64,000 nt of DNA, taken from NCBI RefSeq assembly GCF_020805785.1, contig NZ_JAJGZV010000002.1, forward strand, positions 62,001 through 126,000, given 5' to 3'. This DNA is from Flavobacterium chungbukense (GTDB taxonomy: Bacteria; Bacteroidota; Bacteroidia; Flavobacteriales; Flavobacteriaceae). Below, one piece after another: positions 8,087-17,019 of the stretch (the stretch's first letter is position 1; each line of letters begins with the position of its first letter). A program made the position numbers and the translations under genes. The notes beneath the pieces are model-generated. The model did no database searches, was not told the origin of the DNA, and saw only the letters and a list, made by a program, of their open reading frames with translations.

Positions 8087-8743
8087 TTATTCCCCTTTTT
8101 CCATATGTGGAGCATCTACTGGTTTAGATTGCGAAGAACCTATCTGGCGCAGAAAAATAGAAAGAACAATAATGGCGAAAATCGAGAGAAATTCACTCTG
8201 CCAATTCTGAAAAGATTCAAACCAAAATCTCGAATCGGTAATATATTGCGAGGCAGTTTCTAAAGTTTTTCCCTTTAACGAAAGCTGCTCATTTTCATCT
8301 TTTAAACTTCCATAAAAATGCAATAAGAAAGATAAAGCAAATAACAGAAACAGCACAATGGTTAGTGAATGTTTGTAAAGCGCTAAAATCAATCCGCCTT
8401 TTTTAACTGGTCCAGGAGCGCCTTTTCGGGAAGCTAAAGGTTCTCTGTCTACCTCTTCGTCCTTATCAAAATCTTTCGACTCTGATGAACCTTTCTGCTG
8501 TAAAAAAATGGTGAGCACTACCAGAAGTGCCATTTGCAAAAACTCACTTTCCCAGTTTTCAAAAGTAGATTCTATAAAATGTCCTGTTGCAAAATAAGAA
8601 GATAATGTTACCGCAGAAGCGCCTTCTTCAATCAGCTCTTTATTATATTCCTCAAACCCAAAAATAATTTGTCCTGCCATTGCTGCTACAAACAGCAAAA
8701 AGAAACAAACGGAAAGTCCATTATTGCGTAAAAAAGTTTTCAT
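8087..8743 (-). CDS. DUF6766 membrane protein with internal duplication
   Basis: A 218-residue membrane protein made of two similar halves. Each has a first helix (residues 9-29 and about 125-145), an extracytoplasmic stretch, a signature 'NWESEFLQM' or 'NWQSEFLSI', and a second helix ending in 'IFLQQKGSSESK' or 'IFLRQIGSSQSK'. A basic, Pro/Gly-rich linker joins them (RKGAPGPVKKGG). It matches what I know of DUF6766 (PF20554), small bacterial membrane proteins of unknown function. It is a single gene on the minus strand. Confidence 0.82.
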   Translation of the reverse strand: MKTFLRNNGLSVCFFLLFVAAMAGQIIFGFEEYNKELIEEGASAVTLSSYFATGHFIESTFENWESEFLQMALLVVLTIFLQQKGSSESKDFDKDEEVDREPLASRKGAPGPVKKGGLILALYKHSLTIVLFLLFALSFLLHFYGSLKDENEQLSLKGKTLETASQYITDSRFWFESFQNWQSEFLSIFAIIVLSIFLRQIGSSQSKPVDAPHMEKGE

Positions 8744-8842
8744 GATTTAGTATTTAGTATAAAGATGAATTGATTTAAAAACATATTTTTAAATCATTTT
8801 TGTATGATGTTACATTATTAAACTTAATCCTTACTATAATCT

Positions 8843-10354
8843 TTATGCTGCAGTTACTTTTGGATATAATTTAATAATCAAACCTTTAAGTCTATTTTGA
8901 TAATCCTCCAACAGCCAAGCCTTATAGTTTTTACTGGCATTATCAAGACATTTTACGTACTGTTTTACACGCCAGTCAATTTCTGGTTGCAAAGCTTCTG
9001 CCAATGCGATTGCCTGCGATAGTATTTCTGCGTTATCCATACACATTTTGGCATGCTGCCTTATAGATTGCTGAATGACGGTTTTTGGTTTTTTATCTGT
9101 ATCGATTGCTTCCTGATAATGTCCTTCAACATCAAAGGTCATTTCCAGCGTATTAGGAAATTGAGCTCGTAATTCAGCAGAAAGTCCGTGCGATTGTACA
9201 GCTGAAGAACCTGCACTCGATTGAAAATGCAGTTGTTTGGCAAATTCCTCCGGACGTTCAAAAACATATTTCCAGTCTACAGGTTCTTCCCAGGCACCGA
9301 AACGCTGAATATTATTCCCCAGATCAGTAATCGTAAACGTTTTTTTAGACGGAAGTCTTCTTGATCCGCGACCCACCATTTGATGGTAAAGTGTTATAGA
9401 CGTTGTGGCGCGATTCAAAATAACATTTTGCACCGTCGGTTCATCAAAACCAGTGGTTAAAATCGAAACCGAAGTCAGAACTGCATCTTTGGTTTTCTTA
9501 AACCATTTTAGAATTTCTTTACGCTCTTTATCAGTTGTTTTATTATCAAGATGTTTTATCGCAATTCCTGCCGCAGTAAAAGTTTCATATACTTTTTGAG
9601 AAGCTGCAATTCCGTTATTAAAAATCAGTGTTTTTTTCCCTGTCCCATTTTCACTGTACGCTTTTATCAATAATTCCAGCATTGGGGGGGAACTATATAA
9701 TTCATTCGAGGAACTTACCGTATAATCGCCATGTATTCCTGTTTTTAGCGAATTTAATTCAACCTCATAAATATAAGATTGTGGTTTCGCGAGAAAACCC
9801 TGCGCAATAAGCTCTGAAATATTCTCCCCCATTACCAGCGATTTGTAATGCTTTTTCATTGGTTTAGATGTATCAGAACTAAAAGGTGTTGCGGTAACTC
9901 CAATAACAAAAGCATTTTTAAAACTGCTCATTAATTTCCTGAATGAATTGTGATGCGCTTCATCTACAATTACAAGACCAACATTATTCGTTTTTATTTT
10001 TTTAGCTTTTATTCGGTTACGCAACGTTTCTACCATGGCAACATAACAATCAAAATCAGGTTTAAAGTCTAGGCTTTTACTGCTGATAACATGGTTATTA
10101 ATTCCCATTTTTTTTAATGTAGACGAAGTCTGGGTAGATAATTCTTTGCGATGGGTCAGGATAATAACTGTTTTATCAAATTCTTCTATAAACCTTCTGG
10201 CAATTTCAGAAAAGATTATAGTTTTTCCCCCACCCGTAGGTAACTGGTATAAGAGTTTCCCGTTATTTTCACTTTTGATATGATCAAAAATTGTTTCGAT
10301 ATCTTTTTCCTGATAAGCATAAAATGCTTTTTTAGGCTGCACATTAGTTTTCAT
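8843..10354 (-). CDS. Superfamily 2 DEAD/DEAH-box helicase
   Basis: A 503-residue protein with the two RecA-like domains of SF2 helicases. Motif I is LPTGGGKTIIFSE (residues 38-50), motif II is VDEAHH (about 128-133), motif III is GVTATPF, and motif VI is HQMVGRGSRR (about 325-334). The C-terminal 130 residues form a helical tail without a nuclease or zinc motif. It resembles stand-alone DEAD/DEAH helicases related to UvrB/type III restriction subunits. No methylase or nuclease neighbour is present, so a restriction system is not supported. The 55-residue protein 28 bp upstream may be co-transcribed. Confidence 0.9.
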   Translation of the reverse strand: MKTNVQPKKAFYAYQEKDIETIFDHIKSENNGKLLYQLPTGGGKTIIFSEIARRFIEEFDKTVIILTHRKELSTQTSSTLKKMGINNHVISSKSLDFKPDFDCYVAMVETLRNRIKAKKIKTNNVGLVIVDEAHHNSFRKLMSSFKNAFVIGVTATPFSSDTSKPMKKHYKSLVMGENISELIAQGFLAKPQSYIYEVELNSLKTGIHGDYTVSSSNELYSSPPMLELLIKAYSENGTGKKTLIFNNGIAASQKVYETFTAAGIAIKHLDNKTTDKERKEILKWFKKTKDAVLTSVSILTTGFDEPTVQNVILNRATTSITLYHQMVGRGSRRLPSKKTFTITDLGNNIQRFGAWEEPVDWKYVFERPEEFAKQLHFQSSAGSSAVQSHGLSAELRAQFPNTLEMTFDVEGHYQEAIDTDKKPKTVIQQSIRQHAKMCMDNAEILSQAIALAEALQPEIDWRVKQYVKCLDNASKNYKAWLLEDYQNRLKGLIIKLYPKVTAA

Positions 10355-10381
10355 TTTGATATATTTTTTTTCTCCAAATTT

Positions 10382-10549
10382 TTATTCCGCCGGCGACAAT
10401 TGCGATTCCATAAATTTTCCAGTTACAATTGTACCTTCCTCATCTTCCCATTGTGTAATGACATTTTCAATCAAATCTGGTTCGAAACCTATTACTTCCA
10501 TAACCTGATTCCCAAATTCCTGCTGTACTTTCTGCCCTTTCTTAAACAT
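10382..10549 (-). CDS. Small 55-residue protein (DUF2158-like)
   Basis: The minus-strand frame reads MFKKGQKVQQEFGNQVMEVI ... QWEDEEGTIVTGKFMESQLSPAE. The layout (KGQKV near the start, an MEVIGF turn, a QWxD/E element, then a 'GKFMESQL' end) resembles the small beta-barrel DUF2158/YodC type. It lies 28 bp upstream of the helicase gene on the same strand and is probably co-transcribed. It is below the usual size cut-off, so easily missed. Its function is unknown. Confidence 0.65.
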   Translation of the reverse strand: MFKKGQKVQQEFGNQVMEVIGFEPDLIENVITQWEDEEGTIVTGKFMESQLSPAE

Positions 10550-10882
10550 TATTTTTCTAGTTAAGATGTTATTAATTATTTTCGTGCGAATTGGAATAGA
10601 CAGTATGCTAGCACATTATTGTCGCAAATTAAAATTAATGCATGGCAATTGATCTAATTTACATTATTGTATTGCAGGTTTTATATTATTATCTGATTCT
10701 AAAAAACTAAAAATAAATCTATTGCAGTAAAAAATTACAGAAACTCACAATTCTACACAGCCGCCGAATCAAGTAAAATACTATTCTTATAATGAAGCAA
10801 ACCCGATAGATTTTGAAAACCTGCCGGGTCTGTTATATCGGAGAATTTATTCCAAAATTCGCTAGAAAAACTAATTTCAAGT
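10550..10882. other. Intergenic region with an imperfect palindrome
   Basis: No gene is seen. At about 10799-10831 lies an imperfect hairpin, ACCCG(ATAGA)TTTTGAAAA(CCTGC)CGGGT, of the AACCTGNCAGGTTTT type often seen between flavobacterial genes. It may be a terminator for the alcohol dehydrogenase gene (minus strand). Confidence 0.45.
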
Positions 10883-12052
10883 CTATTTCCAAGGATCTAA
10901 AACTACTTTCACACAGCCGTCTTCACGTTTTTTGAAAATATCATAAGCATGTGCAATTTCCGATAATGGCAACCTATGAGTGATAATATCATCCAGTTTT
11001 ACTTTTCCCTGAACCACATATTCCAACAACTTATCGATATGTTTGTGAGCCGGAGCTTGTCCTCCTTTTAACACTATACCTTTATCGAAAAATTGCCCTA
11101 ACGGAAAATTATCATAATTAACCGGATATACACCTAAAACCGCAACGATTCCGCTTCTTCGTACAGCGCTCATACAGGCTTCTAAAACTTTGATAGATCC
11201 TTTTTCAAAATTAATGGTGGCTTTGATTCTGTCACCTAAATTTCGGTCTGGTTCAAAACCTACAGCATCAATGCACACATCGGCACCACGCCCATGAGTT
11301 AAAGAACGAATTTGTTCTACTACATCTTTCGGTCCGTCTTCCCACAAAATGGTAGTACAACCAGTGCTAAGCTTTGCTTTGTTTAATCTGTACTGCAACG
11401 TATCAACTACGATAACTTGTGCCGCCCCTCGTAAAACAGCACTTTTAGCCGCCATAATTCCAACTGGGCCAGAACCAAAAATGGCTACCGTTTCGCCACC
11501 TTTCACTTCTCCCCAATCCACTCCTGTATATCCTGTTGGAAAAATATCAGTTAGAAATAAAACCTGCTCATCACTAAGATCTTCAGGTACAATTCTTGGT
11601 CCATAATTAGCATACGGAACTCTTACATATTGCGACTGCCCTCCATCATAACCTCCATACAAATCGGTATAGCCAAAAAGCGCACCGCCTTTTTCTGTCA
11701 GTATCCCCCCTTCTGGCCCATAATGCTCGGGATTACTGTGCTCACAATTTCCAGGAACATCATGATTGCAGAAAAAACAATTGCCGCAGGCAATCGGAAA
11801 AGGAACTACTACTCTATCCCCTCTTTTTAAATGGGTTACCTCAGAACCTACTTCCTCTACGATGCCCATAAATTCATGTCCTAAAACCATGGGTCTTGGT
11901 TGCGGAAATCCTCCTGAATAAATGTGCAGATCAGATCCGCATATAGCTGTGGAAGTTACTTTGAGTATAATATCATCTTTTGCTTTTATAATCGGATCAT
12001 CTACTGTATCATATTTAATCAATCCAGGACCGTGTATAACTGCTGCTTTCAT
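10883..12052 (-). CDS. Zinc-dependent alcohol/formaldehyde dehydrogenase (MDR family)
   Basis: A 389-residue medium-chain dehydrogenase. The catalytic-zinc ligands lie in AICGSDLHIY (Cys) and GHEFMGIVEEVG (His-Glu). The structural-zinc loop is CGNCFFCNHDVPGNC. The Rossmann motif is FGSGPVGIMAA, and the longer loop after the structural zinc (QYVRVPYANYGPRIVPEDL) resembles glutathione-independent formaldehyde dehydrogenases. I chose the start at 12052 (MKAAVIHG), since the 12 residues upstream do not belong to the family. The gene is monocistronic. The substrate cannot be fixed from sequence. Confidence 0.9.
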   Translation of the reverse strand: MKAAVIHGPGLIKYDTVDDPIIKAKDDIILKVTSTAICGSDLHIYSGGFPQPRPMVLGHEFMGIVEEVGSEVTHLKRGDRVVVPFPIACGNCFFCNHDVPGNCEHSNPEHYGPEGGILTEKGGALFGYTDLYGGYDGGQSQYVRVPYANYGPRIVPEDLSDEQVLFLTDIFPTGYTGVDWGEVKGGETVAIFGSGPVGIMAAKSAVLRGAAQVIVVDTLQYRLNKAKLSTGCTTILWEDGPKDVVEQIRSLTHGRGADVCIDAVGFEPDRNLGDRIKATINFEKGSIKVLEACMSAVRRSGIVAVLGVYPVNYDNFPLGQFFDKGIVLKGGQAPAHKHIDKLLEYVVQGKVKLDDIITHRLPLSEIAHAYDIFKKREDGCVKVVLDPWK

Positions 12053-12202
12053 AATTCTTTTATTTAAGATTAATAAAAAGCTAATCAACTACTAATAAAG
12101 CACTTGTTTTTATATTATTTCAGAAAAATATTACATAAAATCATAATGGCAATGATATAAATTTAAAATTTCAACATGTAAATTCCACTCATAAACGTCT
12201 TT

Positions 12203-12210
12203 TACATTTG
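12203..12210 (+). promoter_or_regulatory. Bacteroidota -7 element (TACATTTG)
   Basis: TACATTTG matches TAnnTTTG. It lies 45 bp upstream of the Rieske remnant and may drive that remnant and the membrane protein after it. A clear -33 TTG box was not found. Confidence 0.4.
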
Positions 12211-12254
12211 ATTGGAAACTCGAAAAAAACTTTGTCAACTAAATATGTAAAATC

Positions 12255-12543
12255 ATGAATAAGGTTACAGATCAAATAAATAATGGAAGTATTTCATCTG
12301 ATTTACCTGCTGGCGAAGGCGGTGTACTCTCTTCTGGACTTAGAAAAATTGTGGTTTATCGCGATTACGACGATAATTTAAAAGCCTTCTCCGCAGTATG
12401 TCACCACTTAGGCTGTATTGTTCATTGGAGCACTGACGAAAAATCTTTCGATTTGTCCTTGTCATGGTTCAAGATTTTCTACAGACGGCGCCGTGATCAA
12501 TGGTTCGGCACAAACTGATCTTAATCCAATACAAATTAAATAA
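12255..12543 (+). pseudogene. Frameshifted Rieske [2Fe-2S] domain (C-terminal part of an FAD oxidoreductase)
   Basis: Frame 1 gives 'FSAVCHHLGCIVHWSTDEKSFD', the first half of a Rieske site (C-x-H-x-x-C-type motif). At about 12452 the frame shifts by one; the next frame continues CPCHGSRFSTDGAVINGSAQ to a stop at 12543, giving the second ligand pair C-P-C-H. The sequence matches the Rieske tail of the roughly 500-residue FAD-dependent oxidoreductases (YhfW type); the large FAD domain is absent. With a frameshift between the two cluster-ligand halves, no functional Rieske protein can be made without recoding. Confidence 0.85.
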
Positions 12544-12554
12544 AAATTTTATCT

Positions 12555-12998
12555 ATGGACTTTTATACACTGATTCAGATTTTAGTCTCGTCGATCGCAG
12601 CTACATCTGCCATGACTTTGTTTAGTTATGCAGTATCGGCAACTGCTCGAGAACTCTACAAAGAACCTGTACTATTGAGCTATATTTTAAGCCATCTTCA
12701 TTTAGAAGTATTACCCTCTGTCAAAAATATACTGGCGTGGATTTTACATTATATAATTGGTTTGGGATTTATTATCGTTTACCATTTTTTATGGGATTAT
12801 AATATTCTTGAACTAACATGGCCAATTGGTATTCTTTTAGGAGCAATAAGTGGTATTATTGGCATAATTACCTGGTACGTTTTATTTAAAATAGTACCTC
12901 AAAAACCTAACATTGACTTTAAGGGTTACTATTTACAGCTTTTTGCAGCACATATTATTTTTGGTTTTATTGCTTTTGAAGTTTACATTCTTTTTTAA
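12555..12998 (+). CDS. Four-helix membrane protein, unknown function
   Basis: A 147-residue protein with four predicted membrane spans: residues 5-27, 57-80, 88-110 and 125-147. The polar residues are mainly in the loop KEPVLLSYILSHLHLEVLPS. It begins 11 bp after the Rieske remnant's stop and was probably once co-transcribed with it. It resembles DUF2938-like small integral membrane proteins, but I do not claim the family. Confidence 0.65.
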   Translation: MDFYTLIQILVSSIAATSAMTLFSYAVSATARELYKEPVLLSYILSHLHLEVLPSVKNILAWILHYIIGLGFIIVYHFLWDYNILELTWPIGILLGAISGIIGIITWYVLFKIVPQKPNIDFKGYYLQLFAAHIIFGFIAFEVYILF

Positions 12999-13204
12999 CA
13001 ATAAAACTTAACAGCAATTAAAATCTATTCAATTAGATTTTTGAACAAAAACAAAGTTCAATATTTTGGATTGTTACAAATTTCGCTATACAAATATTTA
13101 AGACTAAATATGTTGTTTACTTCAAAAATCAAATTAAAAAAAACTTGTCTTTAATTGTGTAACAAAGCAGGAGAATTCTGTAAAAAACACATGCTTTACA
13201 AGTC

Positions 13205-13212
13205 TACATTTG
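13205..13212 (+). promoter_or_regulatory. Bacteroidota -7 element (TACATTTG)
   Basis: TACATTTG lies 67 bp upstream of the glycosyltransferase start and fits TAnnTTTG. It is the likely promoter of the 13280-16897 sugar operon. Confidence 0.45.
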
Positions 13213-13279
13213 AATCCGTCAAATTTTACAAGAAAGGATCATTTAACAAATAGTAATCACATTTAAAATAATTATCGCC

Positions 13280-14425
13280 ATGCAGACAAATGTACACACC
13301 CCAAAAAATAAAGTGACAGAATCTAATTTTTCTACAAGCAGCAATGAACCGCCTCAAAATTACGATATGGTTGTTTTTTGCCATTTAAGATGGCAGTTTG
13401 TTTACCAGCGTCCGCAGCATTTAATCAGCAGGATGTCTAAAAACATGAAAGTGCTGTTAGTAGAAGAACCAATTGCCTTTGATGCTCATCAGGAAAACAC
13501 AGCCAATCTTATTATTATCAATGACAACTTGCATATTTTGCAGCCTCGTGTAAAGAGTATTGAAGACATTGCCAATATATTGCCGCAATACATTAAAAAT
13601 AAAAATGTTACAACAGGATGGTTTTACTCAGCATCGTTTAGTCCTTTAATACAAGCTTTTGAATTTGAAACGATCATATACGATTGTATGGATGAATTAA
13701 CATTGTTCAAAGGAGCTCCTGAACATTTGATTCATCAGGAAAAATATTTAATGGCCAATGCAGATATTGTTTTTACTGGCGGAAAATCATTATATGAGTC
13801 AAAAAAGCAAAACCATTCTAATGTCTACTGTTTTCCAAGTTCTGTAGATGAACCACATTTTGCACAGGCACTAAACGGAATTGAAATTCCCGCAGATATT
13901 ACCAATTTACAATCTCCAATTGTGGGCTACTTTGGCGTAATCGACGAGCGTATCGATTTAAAATTACTGCATCAAACTGCCTTAAAACTGCCAAAAGTTT
14001 CCTTTGTGATGATTGGCCCATTGGCAAAAATTGACGAAGCTGATCTTCCAAAAGAAGAAAACATTTATTATTTGGGAATGCGATCATATAATGAACTCCC
14101 GAATTATATTAAAGGTTTTGACATTGCAATGATGCCCTTTGCAATAAACGATACGACTAAATATATAAGTCCCACAAAAACTCTAGAATATATGGCTGCT
14201 GGAAAGCCGATTATCTCCACTAAAATCACCGATGTAGTAAGAGATTACAGCAATTGCGTAAGTCTTATTGAAACCGCTGATGATTTTTGTGATGCCATTA
14301 CCCTCCTTTTCGATAAGAGGGCAAGCGCATTGATTCCATTGAAATATACCGAGATACTAAAAAATACATCGTGGGATAGTACCGCTGCAAGAATGCAGGA
14401 AATAATTAAAGAATTTTCAAAATGA
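13280..14425 (+). CDS. Glycosyltransferase, GT-B fold (GT4-like)
   Basis: A 381-residue protein. The first strand DMVVFCHLRWQFVYQRPQHL (residues 29-48) is the hallmark of a GT-B subgroup common in Bacteroidota; 'VGYFGVIDERIDL' opens the nucleotide-binding domain, and 'SPTKTLEYMAAGKPIIST' is the donor-sugar signature with its conserved Glu. No membrane span or signal is seen, so it acts in the cytoplasm. Its stop overlaps the ATG of the UDP-galactopyranose mutase gene by four bases, so the two are translationally coupled. This suggests transfer of galactofuranose or a related sugar into a surface glycan; the acceptor is unknown. Confidence 0.88.
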   Translation: MQTNVHTPKNKVTESNFSTSSNEPPQNYDMVVFCHLRWQFVYQRPQHLISRMSKNMKVLLVEEPIAFDAHQENTANLIIINDNLHILQPRVKSIEDIANILPQYIKNKNVTTGWFYSASFSPLIQAFEFETIIYDCMDELTLFKGAPEHLIHQEKYLMANADIVFTGGKSLYESKKQNHSNVYCFPSSVDEPHFAQALNGIEIPADITNLQSPIVGYFGVIDERIDLKLLHQTALKLPKVSFVMIGPLAKIDEADLPKEENIYYLGMRSYNELPNYIKGFDIAMMPFAINDTTKYISPTKTLEYMAAGKPIISTKITDVVRDYSNCVSLIETADDFCDAITLLFDKRASALIPLKYTEILKNTSWDSTAARMQEIIKEFSK

Positions 14426-15561
14426 AACAAGTAGATATTTTAATAATTGGTGCTGGAATCTCTGGATCAGTATTAGCAGAAAGATATGCCTCTATAGGAA
14501 AAAAAGTCCTTATTATCGAAAAACGAAATCATATTGCAGGAAACTGTTACGATTATGTAGATGGAAACAATATTCTGGTATCAAAATATGGAGCACATCT
14601 TTTTCATACCAATGAAGAAAGTGTTTGGAAATATGTAAATCAGTTTTCTAATTGGTATCCTTGGGAACATAAAGTTATCGCAAGAGTTGATGAAAAAACA
14701 GTGCCGATTCCAGTAAATATTACAACGGTTAACAGACTATTTGGTACAGATATTAATTCGGAGCAGCAAATGATAAGCTGGCTCGAAGAAAACCGTACCC
14801 CAATAGAAAAACCTTCAAACGGTGAAGAAGCAGTTTTAAACCGTGTTGGTTCTGTGTTGTATGAGAAAATGTTCAAACATTACACCAAAAAACAATGGGA
14901 TAAATATCCTGCTGAATTAGATGCATCTGTTTTGGATCGTATTCCGGTTCGATATAATTATGACGACCGTTATTTTTCGGATACCTATCAGGCATTGCCA
15001 CATGGTGGCTATACACAATTATTTGAAAATATTATAAAGCACCCCAATATCGAAATTTTACTCGATACGGATTACTTCGATGTAAAAGAACAGTATACGG
15101 GATATGAAAAATTATTCTATACAGGCCCCGTGGATCGTTTTTTTGATTTTAAACATAGTCTGACGGAAAAGCTTGAATACCGCTCGATCAATTTTGTGAG
15201 TGAAACTATTGATGCTGAATTTTTTCAGGAGAATTCAGTTGTCAATTATCCTGGAACTGATGTAGATTTTACCCGAATTATTGAATACAAACATTTTGGC
15301 AGCCAGAAATCAGAAAAAACAACTGTAGTAAGAGAATTTACAGTGGATGAAGGTGAACCTTACTATCCTGTTCCGAATCCGAGAAATGCAGAAATTTACA
15401 AAAAATACAAGGATGAAGCCGAAAAACTTTTTGACGTGCATTTTGTGGGCAGACTGGCGAATTATAAATATTTCAATATGGATCAAGCATTTAAAAACGC
15501 CCTTGACCTTTTTGATTCTCTGGAGAAAAAAGAAAAAATCACCTATAAGACAGCAGGCTGA
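14422..15561 (+). CDS. glf: UDP-galactopyranose mutase
   Basis: A 379-residue flavoenzyme that converts UDP-galactopyranose to UDP-galactofuranose in the cytoplasm. The FAD-binding motif is IIGAGISGSVLAERYA (residues 7-22). 'YGAHLFHTN' and 'YTKKQWDKYPAELDASVLDRIPVR' are UGM signatures that include active-site residues. 'RPxxD...RLA(N)YKYFNMDQ' at the C-terminus closes the FAD site. Length and motif order are normal. It overlaps the glycosyltransferase upstream by four bases and the GH1-like gene downstream by one base, making one operon. Confidence 0.95.
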   Translation: MKQVDILIIGAGISGSVLAERYASIGKKVLIIEKRNHIAGNCYDYVDGNNILVSKYGAHLFHTNEESVWKYVNQFSNWYPWEHKVIARVDEKTVPIPVNITTVNRLFGTDINSEQQMISWLEENRTPIEKPSNGEEAVLNRVGSVLYEKMFKHYTKKQWDKYPAELDASVLDRIPVRYNYDDRYFSDTYQALPHGGYTQLFENIIKHPNIEILLDTDYFDVKEQYTGYEKLFYTGPVDRFFDFKHSLTEKLEYRSINFVSETIDAEFFQENSVVNYPGTDVDFTRIIEYKHFGSQKSEKTTVVREFTVDEGEPYYPVPNPRNAEIYKKYKDEAEKLFDVHFVGRLANYKYFNMDQAFKNALDLFDSLEKKEKITYKTAG

Positions 15562-16709
15562 TGAAAATATTCAATACTTTTTTTATGGGCGGTTACGAGT
15601 GTGCTGATCATATAAACAGATCGGGACATCGTATTAATCTTTTGAAAGAAACCCAGCATGATCTCAGAGTTGCTGAAGATTATCAAATGCTTTCTTCAAT
15701 TGGCATTAAAACGGTTAGAGAAGGAATATGCTGGAGCGAAGTTGAGACATCATGTGGTTTCTTTGACTTTTCAGAAGTTTATAACCGCATGCAGGCCGCA
15801 GAAGAATACGGTGTTCAACAGATATGGGACTTGATTCATTTTGGCTATCCCGATGGAATTTATCCCACACATCCCAATTTCTGCGAACGTTTTGCTGCTT
15901 TGTGTCATGCTTTTGCCGTGTTTTATTCTGAAAATTCTACGCAGGAATTGTATGTCGTGCCCATAAATGAAATAAGTTTTCTCTCCTGGCATTCCGGTGA
16001 TGTAAGAGGAACTGTGCCCTTTGCGGTAAACAGCGGATGGGATATTAAATATCATCTATGCAAGGCAGCAATTATAGGTATAAAAGCTTTAAAGGAAGCA
16101 GATCCTGATTGTGTCATTATTTTGGTCGAACCCTTAATAAAAATTCATGGGAATCTTCAGGAAAATGCGGAGCAAATGCATGAGCTAAATCAGCACCAGT
16201 TTCAGGCAATGGATATTATCGCCGGCAGAATGTGTTCTGAACTAGGAGGTTCTGAAGAATTTCTGGATATTTTAGGTTTTAATTATTATTGGAATTGTCA
16301 ATGGAACATAGATGATAATCCGTTGGACTGGCCGGAAACATTAAAACGAAGAACACCTCTTGCAGATCTACTAGAGATGGCTTACAAAAGATATGAAAAG
16401 CCGATTTTTATTTCCGAAACAGGACATTTTGGATCTGGAAGAGTAGAATGGATTGAAGAAATTACGCAGGAATGCCTCACAGCAAAAAAACGTGGTGTAG
16501 ACCTTAATGGTATCTGTATTTATCCAGTTACCGACAGGCCAGATTGGGACGATCTTTCGAGCTTCAGCAATTGCGGGATTTGGGATCTTGATATTGATGG
16601 AAACAGGCTGCCAAATATTCCCTATATAATTGCAGTAGAAAAAGCCCATGCACAGTTTACAAATACGAACAAAATCATGGATTTTGTACTTAACTTTTTT
16701 AAAAACTAA
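15561..16709 (+). CDS. Family 1 glycosidase-like protein
   Basis: A 382-residue TIM-barrel protein. The segment PINEISF puts Glu137 where GH1 enzymes have the acid/base (NEP), and FISETGHFG puts Glu286 at the nucleophile (TENG), so both catalytic Glu positions are kept. The N-terminus 'TFFMGGYECADHINRSGHRI' is unlike classical beta-glucosidases and matches a subgroup found with glycan biosynthesis genes. There is no signal peptide, so it is cytoplasmic. It shares one base with glf. It could trim or transfer sugars on a glycan precursor; the substrate is unknown. Confidence 0.8.
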   Translation: MKIFNTFFMGGYECADHINRSGHRINLLKETQHDLRVAEDYQMLSSIGIKTVREGICWSEVETSCGFFDFSEVYNRMQAAEEYGVQQIWDLIHFGYPDGIYPTHPNFCERFAALCHAFAVFYSENSTQELYVVPINEISFLSWHSGDVRGTVPFAVNSGWDIKYHLCKAAIIGIKALKEADPDCVIILVEPLIKIHGNLQENAEQMHELNQHQFQAMDIIAGRMCSELGGSEEFLDILGFNYYWNCQWNIDDNPLDWPETLKRRTPLADLLEMAYKRYEKPIFISETGHFGSGRVEWIEEITQECLTAKKRGVDLNGICIYPVTDRPDWDDLSSFSNCGIWDLDIDGNRLPNIPYIIAVEKAHAQFTNTNKIMDFVLNFFKN

Positions 16710-16720
16710 AATTTATTACA

Positions 16721-16897
16721 ATGGAACTAACCAACATAAAAACCGGAATTACATTTAGTGCTTTTGATTTGCATCATGCAGGACATGTAAGAATGCTTGA
16801 AGAAGCCAAATTGCATTGTGATTATCTCATTGTTGGTTTGCAAACAGACTCTACAATTAGCCCAAATAATACTATCCACTGTGATGCTGCAGTTTAA
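16721..16897 (+). pseudogene. Truncated cytidylyltransferase (nucleotidyltransferase)
   Basis: A 58-codon frame that starts like TagD/RfaE-type cytidylyltransferases: GITFSAFDLHHAGHVRML with the HxGH motif (His-Ala-Gly-His), then 'CDYLIVGLQTDSTISPN'. It stops at residue 58, where family members continue for about 80-100 more residues with the RTxGISTT motif. The coding frame is normal up to the stop, so this is a truncation and not a sequencing frameshift of a full gene nearby. It is the last member of the sugar operon, 11 bp after the GH1-like gene. Confidence 0.8.
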
Positions 16898-16920
16898 GTA
16901 AAATAATAGACCAAAAAATA

Positions 16921-16960
16921 AAAAAAACTAATTTACTTTCCCTCAGAAAGTTGTTTTTTT
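16921..16960 (+). terminator. Terminator of the sugar operon
   Basis: ACTTTC (16935-16940) pairs with GAAAGT (16946-16951) inside an outer A7C / GT7 pairing. A T-run follows. It lies 24 bp past the last stop of the operon. Confidence 0.65.
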
Positions 16961-17019
16961 CTTAATTAACAGCTATTAGCATCCAATTTCGAGTACTAAT
17001 TCCTTATAAGTTCCACCAG

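Noticed and set aside
8843..10549. Restriction-modification or defence locus around the SF2 helicase.
   Set aside because: No methyltransferase, nuclease or other defence gene adjoins it; the only linked gene is a 55-residue protein.
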